NCBI RefSeq assembly: GCF_032854445.1
Contig: NC_088295.1
Location: 88,086,644 to 88,123,835 of the forward strand
Source of the DNA: Liolophura sinensis
Lineage: Eukaryota; Mollusca; Polyplacophora; Chitonida; Chitonidae
Length of the DNA: 37,192 nt
Direction of reading: 5' to 3'
Both the position numbers and the translations under genes were made by a program. The notes under the pieces were generated by a model. That model did not search any database. It worked only from the letters and a program-made list of their open reading frames with translations, and was not told where the DNA came from. Below are positions 1-11,600 of this stretch, in pieces (within the stretch, counting starts at the first letter, position 1; the number at the start of each line of letters is the position of its first letter).

Positions 1-30
1 TTTCCTGTTCCCCATAGCTAATCTACTCAC

Positions 31-184
31 TGGCTGGTTTCTGACAGATATAGCCCCATTTTCCGTTGCATTTATTATCTCTCCATTTTCCCCGGACATT
101 GGCAGCCGTCTGCACGGTCACGCAGTCCTGGTCTTTTTTGTGGTCCGGTTGTCCGGAGGCCCAGTTTTTAAATGCAATCGATGT
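31..184 (-). CDS. Lectin exon 22: CRD6, C-terminal part
   Basis: Acceptor TTTACAG before 184 (phase 0) and donor A|GTGAGT after 31 (phase 1). Encodes aa 821-871: K-N-W, then the QPD triplet (Gal/GalNAc type in this family), D-C, W-R-D in place of the usual W-N-D, and the closing G-Y-I-C. Ends in phase 1 like every other CRD boundary here, so at least one more exon lies left of the window. Confidence 0.9.
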
Positions 185-3100
185 CTGTAAATGATATAAG
201 ATAAAGTCAATTAGGCCTTTGTTATAGGTGGCATAGGTGGCCGTTTGTTATAGGCGGTCGTTTGTTATATATGTAAGTGGCTGTTTGTAGCTGGTTGCCT
301 TTAGTTATTGGTGGTCGTTTGTTATTGGGCGGTGGTTTGTTAGAAGCGGACATAGGTGGTTGGTTGTTATAGGCGGCCGTTTGTTATAGGCGGTCATAGG
401 TGGTTGTATGTTTTAGGTGGTCGTTTGTTATGCGTGGTCGGTCGTTAATGGTGGTCGCTTGTTAAAGGCGGTCGTTTGTTATAAGCGGTCGTTTGTTATG
501 CGTGGTCGGTTGTTAATGGTCGTCGGTTGTTATAGGTGGTCGTATTTGGTATATGTGGTTATTTCCCTACCAGGTACTCCCCGAACCGCATACGTGTATA
601 TACTGGCTTTAACCACGCTTTCAACATTTTTCGGTCATTACACGACACCGTATCCTAGTAAAAAAAAATACCCTGCAGTCTCCATGTTCACATTGGAAAC
701 ATGTCAATCTAACTGCTCACATATTTACAGCGAGGTGACAGTAGAAATATGTTAATTTAACCGCACAGGTATTTATAGTGCTGCCACACTGGTAACATGG
801 CAGTCTCACTACTCACGTATTTATAGTGGTATCAAAGTGGAAAGATGTCAGCCTCACCGCTCACGTATTTTTGGTGCTGTTATGCTGGAAACATGCCAGT
901 CTGATCGCTCACGTATTTACAGTGTTGTCACACTGGAAACTTTCCAGACTAACTGCTATTTTTCGGTCAATCCACCCTAGACCGATTCAACAAACTGAGG
1001 ATCAGTTCTTTAAGGGATTTTTCTATTCCCTGGAAAACAGTTATAAACATGCAATAAGACATTTTATGTTCGTGTATGTAGATGCATAATGTAACCGTTT
1101 TAGTTCTTTTTTTAATACTTAAACACTCATGGAGTCAAGGACAATACACAACTCTAATTTGTAACATAAGCCTATTGTCACGTCTTCACTTATGGCCACA
1201 GCCACCAGCCTTGTCACTGTTGATTGTCACTTATTACTTACCGTCTTGTTGTCATTATTCCAAATAAATGTTTTCTCCTTGAACCGGTCGTTTAAGCCAA
1301 TCCAGCTTTCAATTTTTATATTCCCTGAAGACAAAGAATTTGGAGGGATAACACACAGAAACGCATTGTATTTTAGCCTTAAGTATTTTAAATTTCTTAT
1401 TTTATTTTTAAAATCTTAATTATAAGTAACCAAAGTTTTGTTGATGCAGAGAAGACAAATTCACATTCCCTATTACAAGCAAAATCATGAAATGCTCTTG
1501 CAAAATAAATCAAAAATTTACATAAATTATATTCTCTCCCACAGCTGTCTGACAGCTATCACCTTTGACGTCACAAATGCAAGTGACTTAATTTTCTGAC
1601 TGACCGCCGAGAGCCATGCGCACGTCACGAGAACACGTCTGAAAACTTCGTTTTTGTACTTTTGCATGTCAGAACACATCTTAAAGTGCACATCAGGAAT
1701 TAAAACCACATGTTTCATGTTTTCCTTTAAGTCTAATTACCATTGATGAAACCCTGGGTAGCGAGGTCCGGCACGATAGCGAGGTCTCCACCTTCACGCA
1801 AGCACGTGGAACGAGCCTGTCCCCAGTTGGCCCTCTTCTGGTTGAACTCAAAACAAGTGTTTCCGTACGCAATCCAGCCCTCGCCACAGACTGTGCGGGA
1901 AAATACAGGCTAGTACTTAGGATCAACAGAAGATTAGGGACAAAGGGAGACAAGTCTCACAACACTCACACATATACCTACATCAGTCAGTTAGAAATGA
2001 AAGTATATGAAGAGAGAATGTAATTTTAGGAGAACAAAGAAAGACAACTTTTAGACAAAGCCTTAATTAATATTAAGATTATGAAATTGGGTCAGATTTT
2101 AATCAAATACATATTAAGATACTTTTCTTTTTGGTAACAGCCAAAAAATTCTATCTGTATATCACCTACTGCATGATTTCTCTTACCTGGTTCGATATTA
2201 GTCGATTCTGTGGGAAGTGGACGAGCGTTTTTACCTATAAAATAAAGCACATCGAATGTACGGGTAATGAGTATTATATTTATGTATCTTTTTTTATTCC
2301 TGATTGGTGTCATAACCAGCATATCAGTGTGTCAGTGTGCCATTTAAACACAGAATCCTTGCACAGAGCAAACTTACAGTCCAGTTTCCTTGTTCCAATC
2401 TGTAAACCTCAGTGCTGAGCACCAAGAGAAGCAGCAACAAGTACGATTTTAAGTCTTTAGTACTAGGATACCGTGATTCATAGATTAATACTGTGTCTCC
2501 AAGCATCGCCTTAGTCTTAGTTTGGCACAGACTTAGTCTGCAAACACCACTGTGCGGAGAATCCTTTAAGCAATAAATAAAAATATAGAGTGAGACAAAA
2601 AAGCTCACCCAAAGCGAGTCAATCAACCTACCTGCTTTCTTACAGACAAAGGGGTATCGAATCCAACACTCGGCGTCATCCCAAGCCTTAAACTGAGACA
2701 TATCAACCCTCAAACAGTCTTGTCGGGATTTCCAGTTGTCAGGTTGGCCTATGGACGTGGAGAGAGAAAACATCGAATGGTATAGCTAGAAACATCCAAC
2801 GGCAGAGCTTGAAATAGCCATCACATGGTAGGCTACAGCTGGAAACATTCCACGATACTGCTAGAAACATCTCACAATACAATTATAACAATCCATGATA
2901 CAACCCATGGTACAGCCAGAAGCACCACATGGTAACGAAAGAAACACCAAACGGTAGAGCGTGCAACATCCATTTCATGGTAGGCTATATCTGGAAACAT
3001 CACATGATACAGCTAGAAACATCACACAATTCAGCAAGAAACATCAAGTGATTCAGCTTGAAACGTCACGTGATACAGCTAGAAACATCGCACGATACAG

Positions 3101-6100
3101 CTAGAAACATCTCACGATACAGCTAGAAATATCACATGATACAGCGAGAAACATCTCACGATACAGCTAGGAACACCCCAGGGTACAGCTGGAAGAAACA
3201 TCGCATGTAGAAAAAGCACTAGGTTCAGGTATAGACATCAAACGACTTAGTAGGAAACTGCCTGAAAGTGACAGACACATTTGACATGAAAATGAACACT
3301 ATGTGCCAACTTTGAGCGTGTAAACACCCTGTGCCTACTTTGAGTGTGTACACACTGTGTGAATACTTTGAGTGTGTACACACTGTGGCATTGCTGTAGA
3401 CATAACTATACATTGGTAGATCCATCACTGTAAGAAATTAAAGTCCAGAATGCCATATAAGGCCAGAGCATGATGGAATAAATCATTCCGCTCTATCAGA
3501 CGCCAGAGCATGGTGGTATAAATCCTTCCGCTCTATCAAACGTCAGAGCATGGTGGAATAAATCCTTCCGCTCTGTCAAACGCCAGAGCATGGTGGAATA
3601 AATCCTTCCGCTCTATCAGACGCCAGAGCACGATGGTATAAATCCTTCCGCTCTATCAAACGTCAGAGCATGGTGGAATAAATCCTTCCGCTCTGTCAAA
3701 CGCCAGAGCATGAAGGAATAAATCCTTCCGCTCTATCAAACGCCAGAGCATGATGGAATAATTCCTTCCGCTCTATCAAACGTCAGAGCATGGTGGAATA
3801 AATCCTTCCGCTCTATCAAACGCCAGAGCATGGTGGAATAAATCCTTCAGCTCTATCAGATGCCAGAGCATGGTGGAATAAATCATTCCGCTCTATCAGA
3901 CGCCAGAGCATGGTGGAATAAAGCCTTCAGCTCTGTCAGACGCCAGAGCATGGTGAAATAAATCATTCCGCTCTATCAAACGTCAGAGCAGGGTGGAATA
4001 AATCATTCCGCTCCATCAAACGCCAGAGCATGGTGGAATAAATAATTCCGCTCTATCAAACGCCAGAGCATGGTGGAATAATTCCTTCCGCTCTATCAAA
4101 CGCCAGAGCATGGTGGAATAAATCCTTCCGCTCTATCAGACGTCAGAGCATGGTGGAATAATTCCTTCCGCTCTATCAGACGCCAGAGCATGGTGGAATA
4201 AATCATTCCGCTCTATCAAACGTCAGAGCATGGTGAAATAAATCCTTCAGCTCTATCAGACGCCAGAGCATGGTGGAATAAATCATTCCGCTCTATCAAA
4301 CGCCAGAGCATGGTGGCACAAATCTTTCCGCTCTATCAAACGTCAGAGCATGGTGGAATAAATCATTCCGCTCTATCAAACGTCAGAGCATGGTGGCACA
4401 AATCATTCCGCTCTATCAAACGTTAGAGCGTGGTGGAATAAATCCTTCCGCTCTATCAGACGCCAGAGCATGGTGGAATAAATCCTTCCGCTCTATCAAA
4501 CGTCTGAGCATGGTGGAATAAATCCTTCTGCTCTATCAAACGCCAGAACATGGTGTAATAAGCAGATTCATACAAGTCAGATTTTAGCGTACCTTTTCCC
4601 CAATTCATGAATGCAAAGCCGGAACCATCTGCCCATTCCCAACCACCCTCCGAATTAAGGTCATTTCCGCCAATCCAATAGGACAGGTAGGTGTTCGTCG
4701 TCAAGCGCCCTGGTGATAAAATGACATCATTACCACATAGTCTAACACAGCCAAAGATGGTCAAACACGAACGTCCATGATGATTTTATTGTCAGTCCGA
4801 AATTAAGTGTGGGAACCGAGAATCCTACTGACATGTCCTTCATCTATAAGGATGTCCTGGAGATGACATGTCCTTCGCCTATAAGGCTGTCAAGGAGATG
4901 ACATGTCCTTCGCCTATAAGTCTGTCAAGGAGACTTGTCCTTGACCTATAAGATTGATCTGGAGAACACATGACCTTGACATACAAGGTTATCCTGGAGA
5001 CGACATGTCCTTAACCTATAAGGTTGACCTGAAGGCGATATGTCCTTGACTTATAAGGTTGCCCTAGGGACTACGTATCGTTGACCTATGAGGTAAGATG
5101 CTTAATTCCGGCAACCTTCGGCTGGACAGTGCCGAGGCGTAGTGGTTTCCCTCAATTTAGCGTCAATTTTCTTGACCGAAATTAGATTTATTTATTTATT
5201 TGACTGGAATTTTACGCCATACGCAAGAATACTTCATTTTTAAGACGTCAGTCATGATTATGGTGGGAGGAAACCGGACAGAGCCCAGTTGAAGGCCGAA
5301 ATTAGACTAGTGAAATATTTCCCTTGATACGCCCAGAATTGTATTAAGAGTTATCATTTCTGTTACCTGATATGTAGTTTTGTTCATCCAGGCTGATAAT
5401 GCTAGCCAGGTCGCCATTATTATCTGAATTTCGACAGAAATCTCGGGCATCCTTCCAGCTGAGAGGCCTGTTGACGATTTTGTAACAGTAACCACTCAAA
5501 GGGTTCTCGTCCCAAAACGGGCCACAGTTTGTGCTCCACGTAACTGAACAAAGAACAACATTATATCACATTATATTTTCCATCATCATACATACCTAAT
5601 TACACCATATTATATTTCAAATATCAAACCCACTGTTCTCAGAAGCATGTTATAATTTAGTCACTGTTTACAAAATGTGCATCGCATCTTCAGGGCTGCA
5701 ATGTCCGATGTCATCAATAATGTAAATTATTGACATAAACCTGAACATTTACCCCAGCGACCTAACGTACACTACATCTGGGTTAGAAACTTCTGCAATA
5801 AACGGGATCCAATTTTGATAATTGGTATATTTGTGATCATGTCACTTACCAGCGGGAGTTGTCGGTCCAACTGTGGGAGGGATGTTCGCTGAAACGAAAG
5901 TGAAAATATGTCCACAGCCGACCAAAATTGTTTCGTAACGTCGCTTAAATTGTTGCTGTTTAACTGTATTAAGACATGCACAAAAACAACAGATAAACAC
6001 ATGCTGAAATAAAAGTAAGATCGACATTTTAACATTATATTTATGTTTTCACTGGAAATAATTACTGTTCCCTCCAAACTGGTGAACTCATTTGTAACTT

Positions 6101-8649
6101 CTAACCTGTGTATAAAGAGGCACAGTACAGGCAGAATCCTATATATGTACATCTACACACTATATCCAGCTGTATTTTGCCAGAGAAAATGCTGTAACTA
6201 CTTTGCATAGATAAATGGAGTAGATCTATAATAATACTGTATATATACCCGTACATATACCTGTACATACACCTGATGTATACTAACGGTACTGACTTAC
6301 TACATTCCTTTCCTCAAGTTCATTATAACTGTAGCTTTTTATCATGCTGCTATATATTTAAATGACATTTGCACTCTTAGAGCACATTGGCTGGTAGAAG
6401 GTGATAGGGTGTACTTTTACAACAGCTTACGTATGTTACTATGCTACTGGATGGAAACATTCAGTCAGAAGACAGTTGTTACAGTATCAACGGACAATGT
6501 ATCGCGTGTGAACGAAACCGCCAACAAATGTCACTACAAATCTGCTATTATATTATGTGACGCCCTGGCTGACATTTTCCGCGGATTTACTTTTGTAGGT
6601 AATCGTTCATAAACGTACGGAAGTAGGACGAATACAAATCATAGCTACTTACTATGCTGCTTTTCGCAGATGTATGGGTAAGATTTGGAACAATCCACAA
6701 TCTTCCACTTGCCCTTGTGACCAGACGCACCACTCACAATTCCGCAGTTCCAGTCAGCGCGCTTTGTCGGCTGCTTATTATCCCAGTTTAAGAACGTCTA
6801 GAAACACGAAACGGTATATTTTGATAATTTGTAAAAATAAAAATTCTTTTCATGTTATATTGTAACGATGTCAAAGGTTATGATGATACATGTAGTAACG
6901 AATCTGTCTTGGGGAGTAATGTATTGCAGACAGATATACACCTAGGTAAGATTCCAATAATGTGTTTATTGCTTCTAATTTATGTTTATCGGGCAAGTAA
7001 ACCAGTTGGAGAGAGTCGGAAGGAAAGTGGAATTTATGTTTATCGGGCATGTAAATCAGTTGGTGTTAGTCGGAAGGAAAATGTAATTTATGTTTATCGG
7101 GCATGTAAATCAGTAGGTGTTAGTCGGAAGGAAAATGGAATTTATGTTTATCAGGCATGTAAATCAGTATGTGTTAGTCGGAAGGAAAATGGAATTCATG
7201 TTTATCGGGCATGTAAATCAGTTGGTGTTAGTCGGAAGGAAAATGGAATTCATGTTTATCAGGCATGTAAATCAGTTGGTGTTAGTCGGAAGGAAAATGG
7301 AATTTATGTTTATCGGGCATGTAAATCAGTTGGTGTTAGTCGGAAGGAAAATGGAATTTATGTTTATCAGGCATGTAAATCAGTATGTGTTAGTCGGAAG
7401 GAAAATGGAATTTATGTTTATCGGGCATGTAAATCAGTTGGTGTTAGTCGGAAGGAAAATGGAATTCATGTTTATCAGGCATGTAAATCAGTTGGTGTTA
7501 GTCGGAAGGAAAATGGAATTCATGTTTATCGGGCATGTAAATCAGTTGGTGTTAGTCGGAAGGAAAATGGAATTTATGTTTATCAGGCATGTAAATCAGT
7601 TGGTGTTAGTCGGAAGGAAAATGGAATTTATGTTTATCAGGCATGTAAATCAGTTGGTGTTAGTCGGAAGGAAAATGGAATTCATGTTTATCGGGCATGT
7701 AAATCAGTTGGTGTTAGTCGGAAGGAAAATGGAATTTATGTTTATCAGGCATGTAAATCAGTTGGTGTTAGTCGGAAGGAAAATGGAATTTATGTTTATC
7801 GGGCATGTAAATCAGTTGGTGTTAGTCGGAAAGAAAATGAAATTTATGTTTATCAGGCATGTAAATCAGTTGGTGTTAGTCGGAAGGAAAATGGAATTCA
7901 TGTTTACCGGGCATGTAAATCACTTGGTGTTAGTCGGAAGGAAACTGTATATTATCTTTGATATGGATCACTTGGTATATACAACCAATTCATTGTGACT
8001 TCATGGATTAATTAAACACAATGAAATATATTCCTGATACGGAGAAGTATAGTCCGCCCGGTGTACGTTAAACCTTAATGAGACTTCGATATAAATACAA
8101 ACATGTATTTACAGTCATTTGGCAATTCAAAACTATAGTAGCATTTAATTTCTGGTTTTCATAGAGAAAGTTATGGCCGGCAGTTGAGTGTGGCGAGACC
8201 GACGGTCGATTCGGGCGGGACTGGTGGTTGTGTGTGGCGGGACCGGCTGTTCAAGTGTTCTCACGACGATCATTCATCAGCGCTGACCGGCAAAGCTGAA
8301 CATGTCTCAACTTCAGCCGCGGCGCCGACCGACAGTGGACCGCCGGCGATATATCATCTAAATTTGATTGCTGACTCAGATTTGACGACACTTAACGATG
8401 AAAACGATAACGATGATGAAGAAACGATTTGTGGTACATACGCATTTGTCATTAATTAAAGGGAAAATTTTACACCAGCACTACAAGATTCTCAGAAAAC
8501 TTGAATTTCAGAAGTGAGCAATAGGCGTAGTGAAAAAACAACAGTGAAATAATGAGAAAAAGTGCTATCACGAAAAAGATTATAAAATACCGGTACGGAA
8601 TAGGCTGCAATAGTGAAAAAACTGAATACTACTTGAAAAAATTGCAAGA

Positions 8650-8686
<37 letters not shown>

Positions 8687-11600
8687 TTGGTGTTTTACGC
8701 CGTACTCAGGAATATTTCACTTATCCGACAGTGGCCAGCAATATGGTGGGAGGAAACCAGGCAGCGCCCGGAGGAAACCCACGGCCATCCGCAGGTTGAT
8801 AACAGTCCTTCCCATGTACGGCCGGAGAGGAAGCCAGCATGAGCTGGGCGAACTCACAGCGACCGCATTGGTGAGAGGCTCCTGGGTCATTACGCTGAGC
8901 TAGCGCGCTAACCAACTGAACCACGGAGGTCGCTTTCAGTAGTGAAATTTTTTAGTCATTCTGAAACACAAAAGATTGTTAAACAGACCCGGGTTAGTGG
9001 CGTATAGCGTGGTACTTACTGCGGATGTGTCACTACCAAACAAATACTGCCCATTTGCACGTCTGTCGTTCAGTCCTATCCAGCTGTCCTGTTTAACTTT
9101 TTCTAAAATATCGTGTAACAAAATCAGACTGAGAAATCTCAGATTTCTAATGAAAATAAGTAGCACATTTATCCACATACAAAATGTACATATTTTGACT
9201 TTGCTGTAAAAAAAAATGAATTACTGAAGTGTGCGAAATTAAGTAATTATGGCTTTACGTATCCCGGCAATATAATCTATTGAGTTTTGTGACACAATGA
9301 TAAATTTACAGGAATATTAAATTTCATGTTATTTCAAGATATTTCAAGTTATTTCAAATTTCAAGATATTATCTGCGTTTTCTATATTTAGCGAAAGGTA
9401 AAGATTTAAAGTACACACTGTTGATGTATGTCTGGGTGTCCCCATCCAGTACACGTGCTAGACGACCACCGTTCTGTTGACACGCAATCTGTGCCGCCAA
9501 CCATGTCGCGTGCTTGGTGTAAAACTTGTAGCATGTCTGTCCGTTCAGATCCCAGCCGTCATCACAAGTGAAGGTTGCTGAAAATATCAACCTTTCCATT
9601 AAAAAACAAAATGGTATTTCTCAACAATCATTCAATGTCATAATACTTTAAAACATCATATTTTTCCGTTTATTTGTGTGAATGAACTGTTTACCAGTAC
9701 TTTGTGAGCAAGATCAATGCTGTTCTGGTGTATTAAAGACAGCTCATTGCCGCTATATACAGTAAACCTTCCATCGGTGACAGTAGTACATCACCAGCAC
9801 GCATTGATACAAAATGTTGTAAAGCACTACAGCTTAACTCATCGTCTAAGTTAACTTAAGACGAGGTATTAACTTGGACCAAAGAGACGTGACGATCACA
9901 AGTACCATCAAACGGATTATATATATTCCTATTGTCTTTTGGCATCACAAATGTGACGAAATGGCTTGAAAATAAAAACGTTTTGTTGATGTATATAGCT
10001 CTTCTGTTTTGATAATTTTGGTTAATGGCGTGGTAACTTGTTAAAAGGAAGATCTTATTATGCACCGAAGGGCAACGTCGATTCAGAAAATATAGTTTCA
10101 TTGAAATGGATGGGTTAGAAAAGACACAAGACGAGCGAATGTTACCAAAGATGAGTTCACGCCTATAAATATAACTATAAAGAGAGAAAAAGTTTCACTT
10201 ACGCGCAGGTGTGGAGACTGGGTAGATGACGTCATTCTCATTGGCTTGGCACAAGAAACCCTTTGCTTGCAGACAGTTAGGTGTGGTCGACCACAGACCT
10301 TTGTCGTCATCTGCCATAAATAGAAGGACGCGCATCAAGCGACCAGTTCAAACTCTTAACTGAGATTGTTCGATGCAAATTCAACGAGCAAACAAAACAA
10401 ATCGTATATTGTTTACCGGAAACTGGATCCTCCTAAAACTAGTCATAAAGTCGGAAATTCGTTTTAAACAATATAGTCAAGAAAATGTCACGACTCGTTG
10501 AACAAGTTTTTATTGAAATATTTAAGCACAGAAAAGTTCGAATTGCCAGATTTAATAAACACCATGCATGTTCGAATGTCCATTATCTTCTTTGGACACA
10601 TCTTCATTATATCGAACATCTTTCTTTCCAATCTTGTCTCTACTGGATATGGTGAATACCTGTATAGATTACACCACAGTCCAGCTTGTTGGCTGTGTCA
10701 TTTGGGAAAGCTTTAGCCCAGTTCTTGTAACCTAACTTTGCTCCTGAAGTCCAGTGAAATGCTCCTGCCTTATTGGGGCCATCTGTCAGATACAATACAT
10801 ACAATGACGATTATGCGTGGTAAGAAGAGGGAGAACATAGTGTGGAGGCTGAAATTCTTACTGAATAATTAAACCCTGCATGAAGCCTATATATTTGAGT
10901 TCCTTGAGGAATCTTTATGACCCTCCGGTCCAATTTAGTTCACCTGTGCATTTAAAGGTTTGACAGATCGAAAGAAACTTGAAGTGAATTCACGGAACAC
11001 TGTTCACAAACACTCTTTACCTATTAACACAGGAAATGTTACCATTCTCCAACGCTAGTTTATTACCTGAACGTATGTTGTACGTCATCAATATTAAATG
11101 TGAGATCTTAGCAGACACAGGTATTATGTATAAAAGTAGCCTGCGAGATGAGCTATGGTTACGGTTTCACCTGACATTCCAATCCATATGCTTGGAATTC
11201 CACCCTGTTGGAGATTGTCCAAAAACGGCACCAAGAAATTGTTCTGCTGGTCTTTACTGAAATAACAACATAAAATAAGGAAGTTTCGAGTTCTAACTTG
11301 TTTATTATGCAGACTTCCGATTAGGGCAGAGACGAATGAAAACAGAATTGTGAAATCACAACTGTTTATTTTGTTTTGTGTGTAACTGTTGTGTATTTAC
11401 GTTGTTATTTCAGCTGTGTATTTACGTTGTTGTTGCAGCTGTGTATCTACGTTGTTATTACAGCTGTGTATTCACGTTGTTATCGCAGCTGTGTATTTAC
11501 GTTGTAATTACAGCAGTGTATTTGCGTTGTTATTACAGCTGTGTATTTACGTTGTTGTTGCAGCTGTGTATTTACGTTGCTATTACAGCTGTGCATTTAC

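Noticed and set aside
417-755. 112-codon plus-strand open frame
   Set aside because: Half of it is the short G-rich tandem array; the rest has no domain signal and the region is an intron of the lectin gene.
3441-4557. CRISPR array
   Set aside because: Evenly repeated 40-bp units with no unique spacers, in an intron of an animal gene: a minisatellite.
6852-7961. 369-codon plus-strand open frame as a repeat protein gene
   Set aside because: Two frames are equally open, the repeat lies antisense in an intron of a well-supported gene, and changes show no preference for silent sites in either frame. Kept only as a finding.
8890-8935. Genuine tRNA gene
   Set aside because: The tRNA-like box A and box B are the head of a SINE; the cloverleaf is not closed and the tail of the SINE follows.
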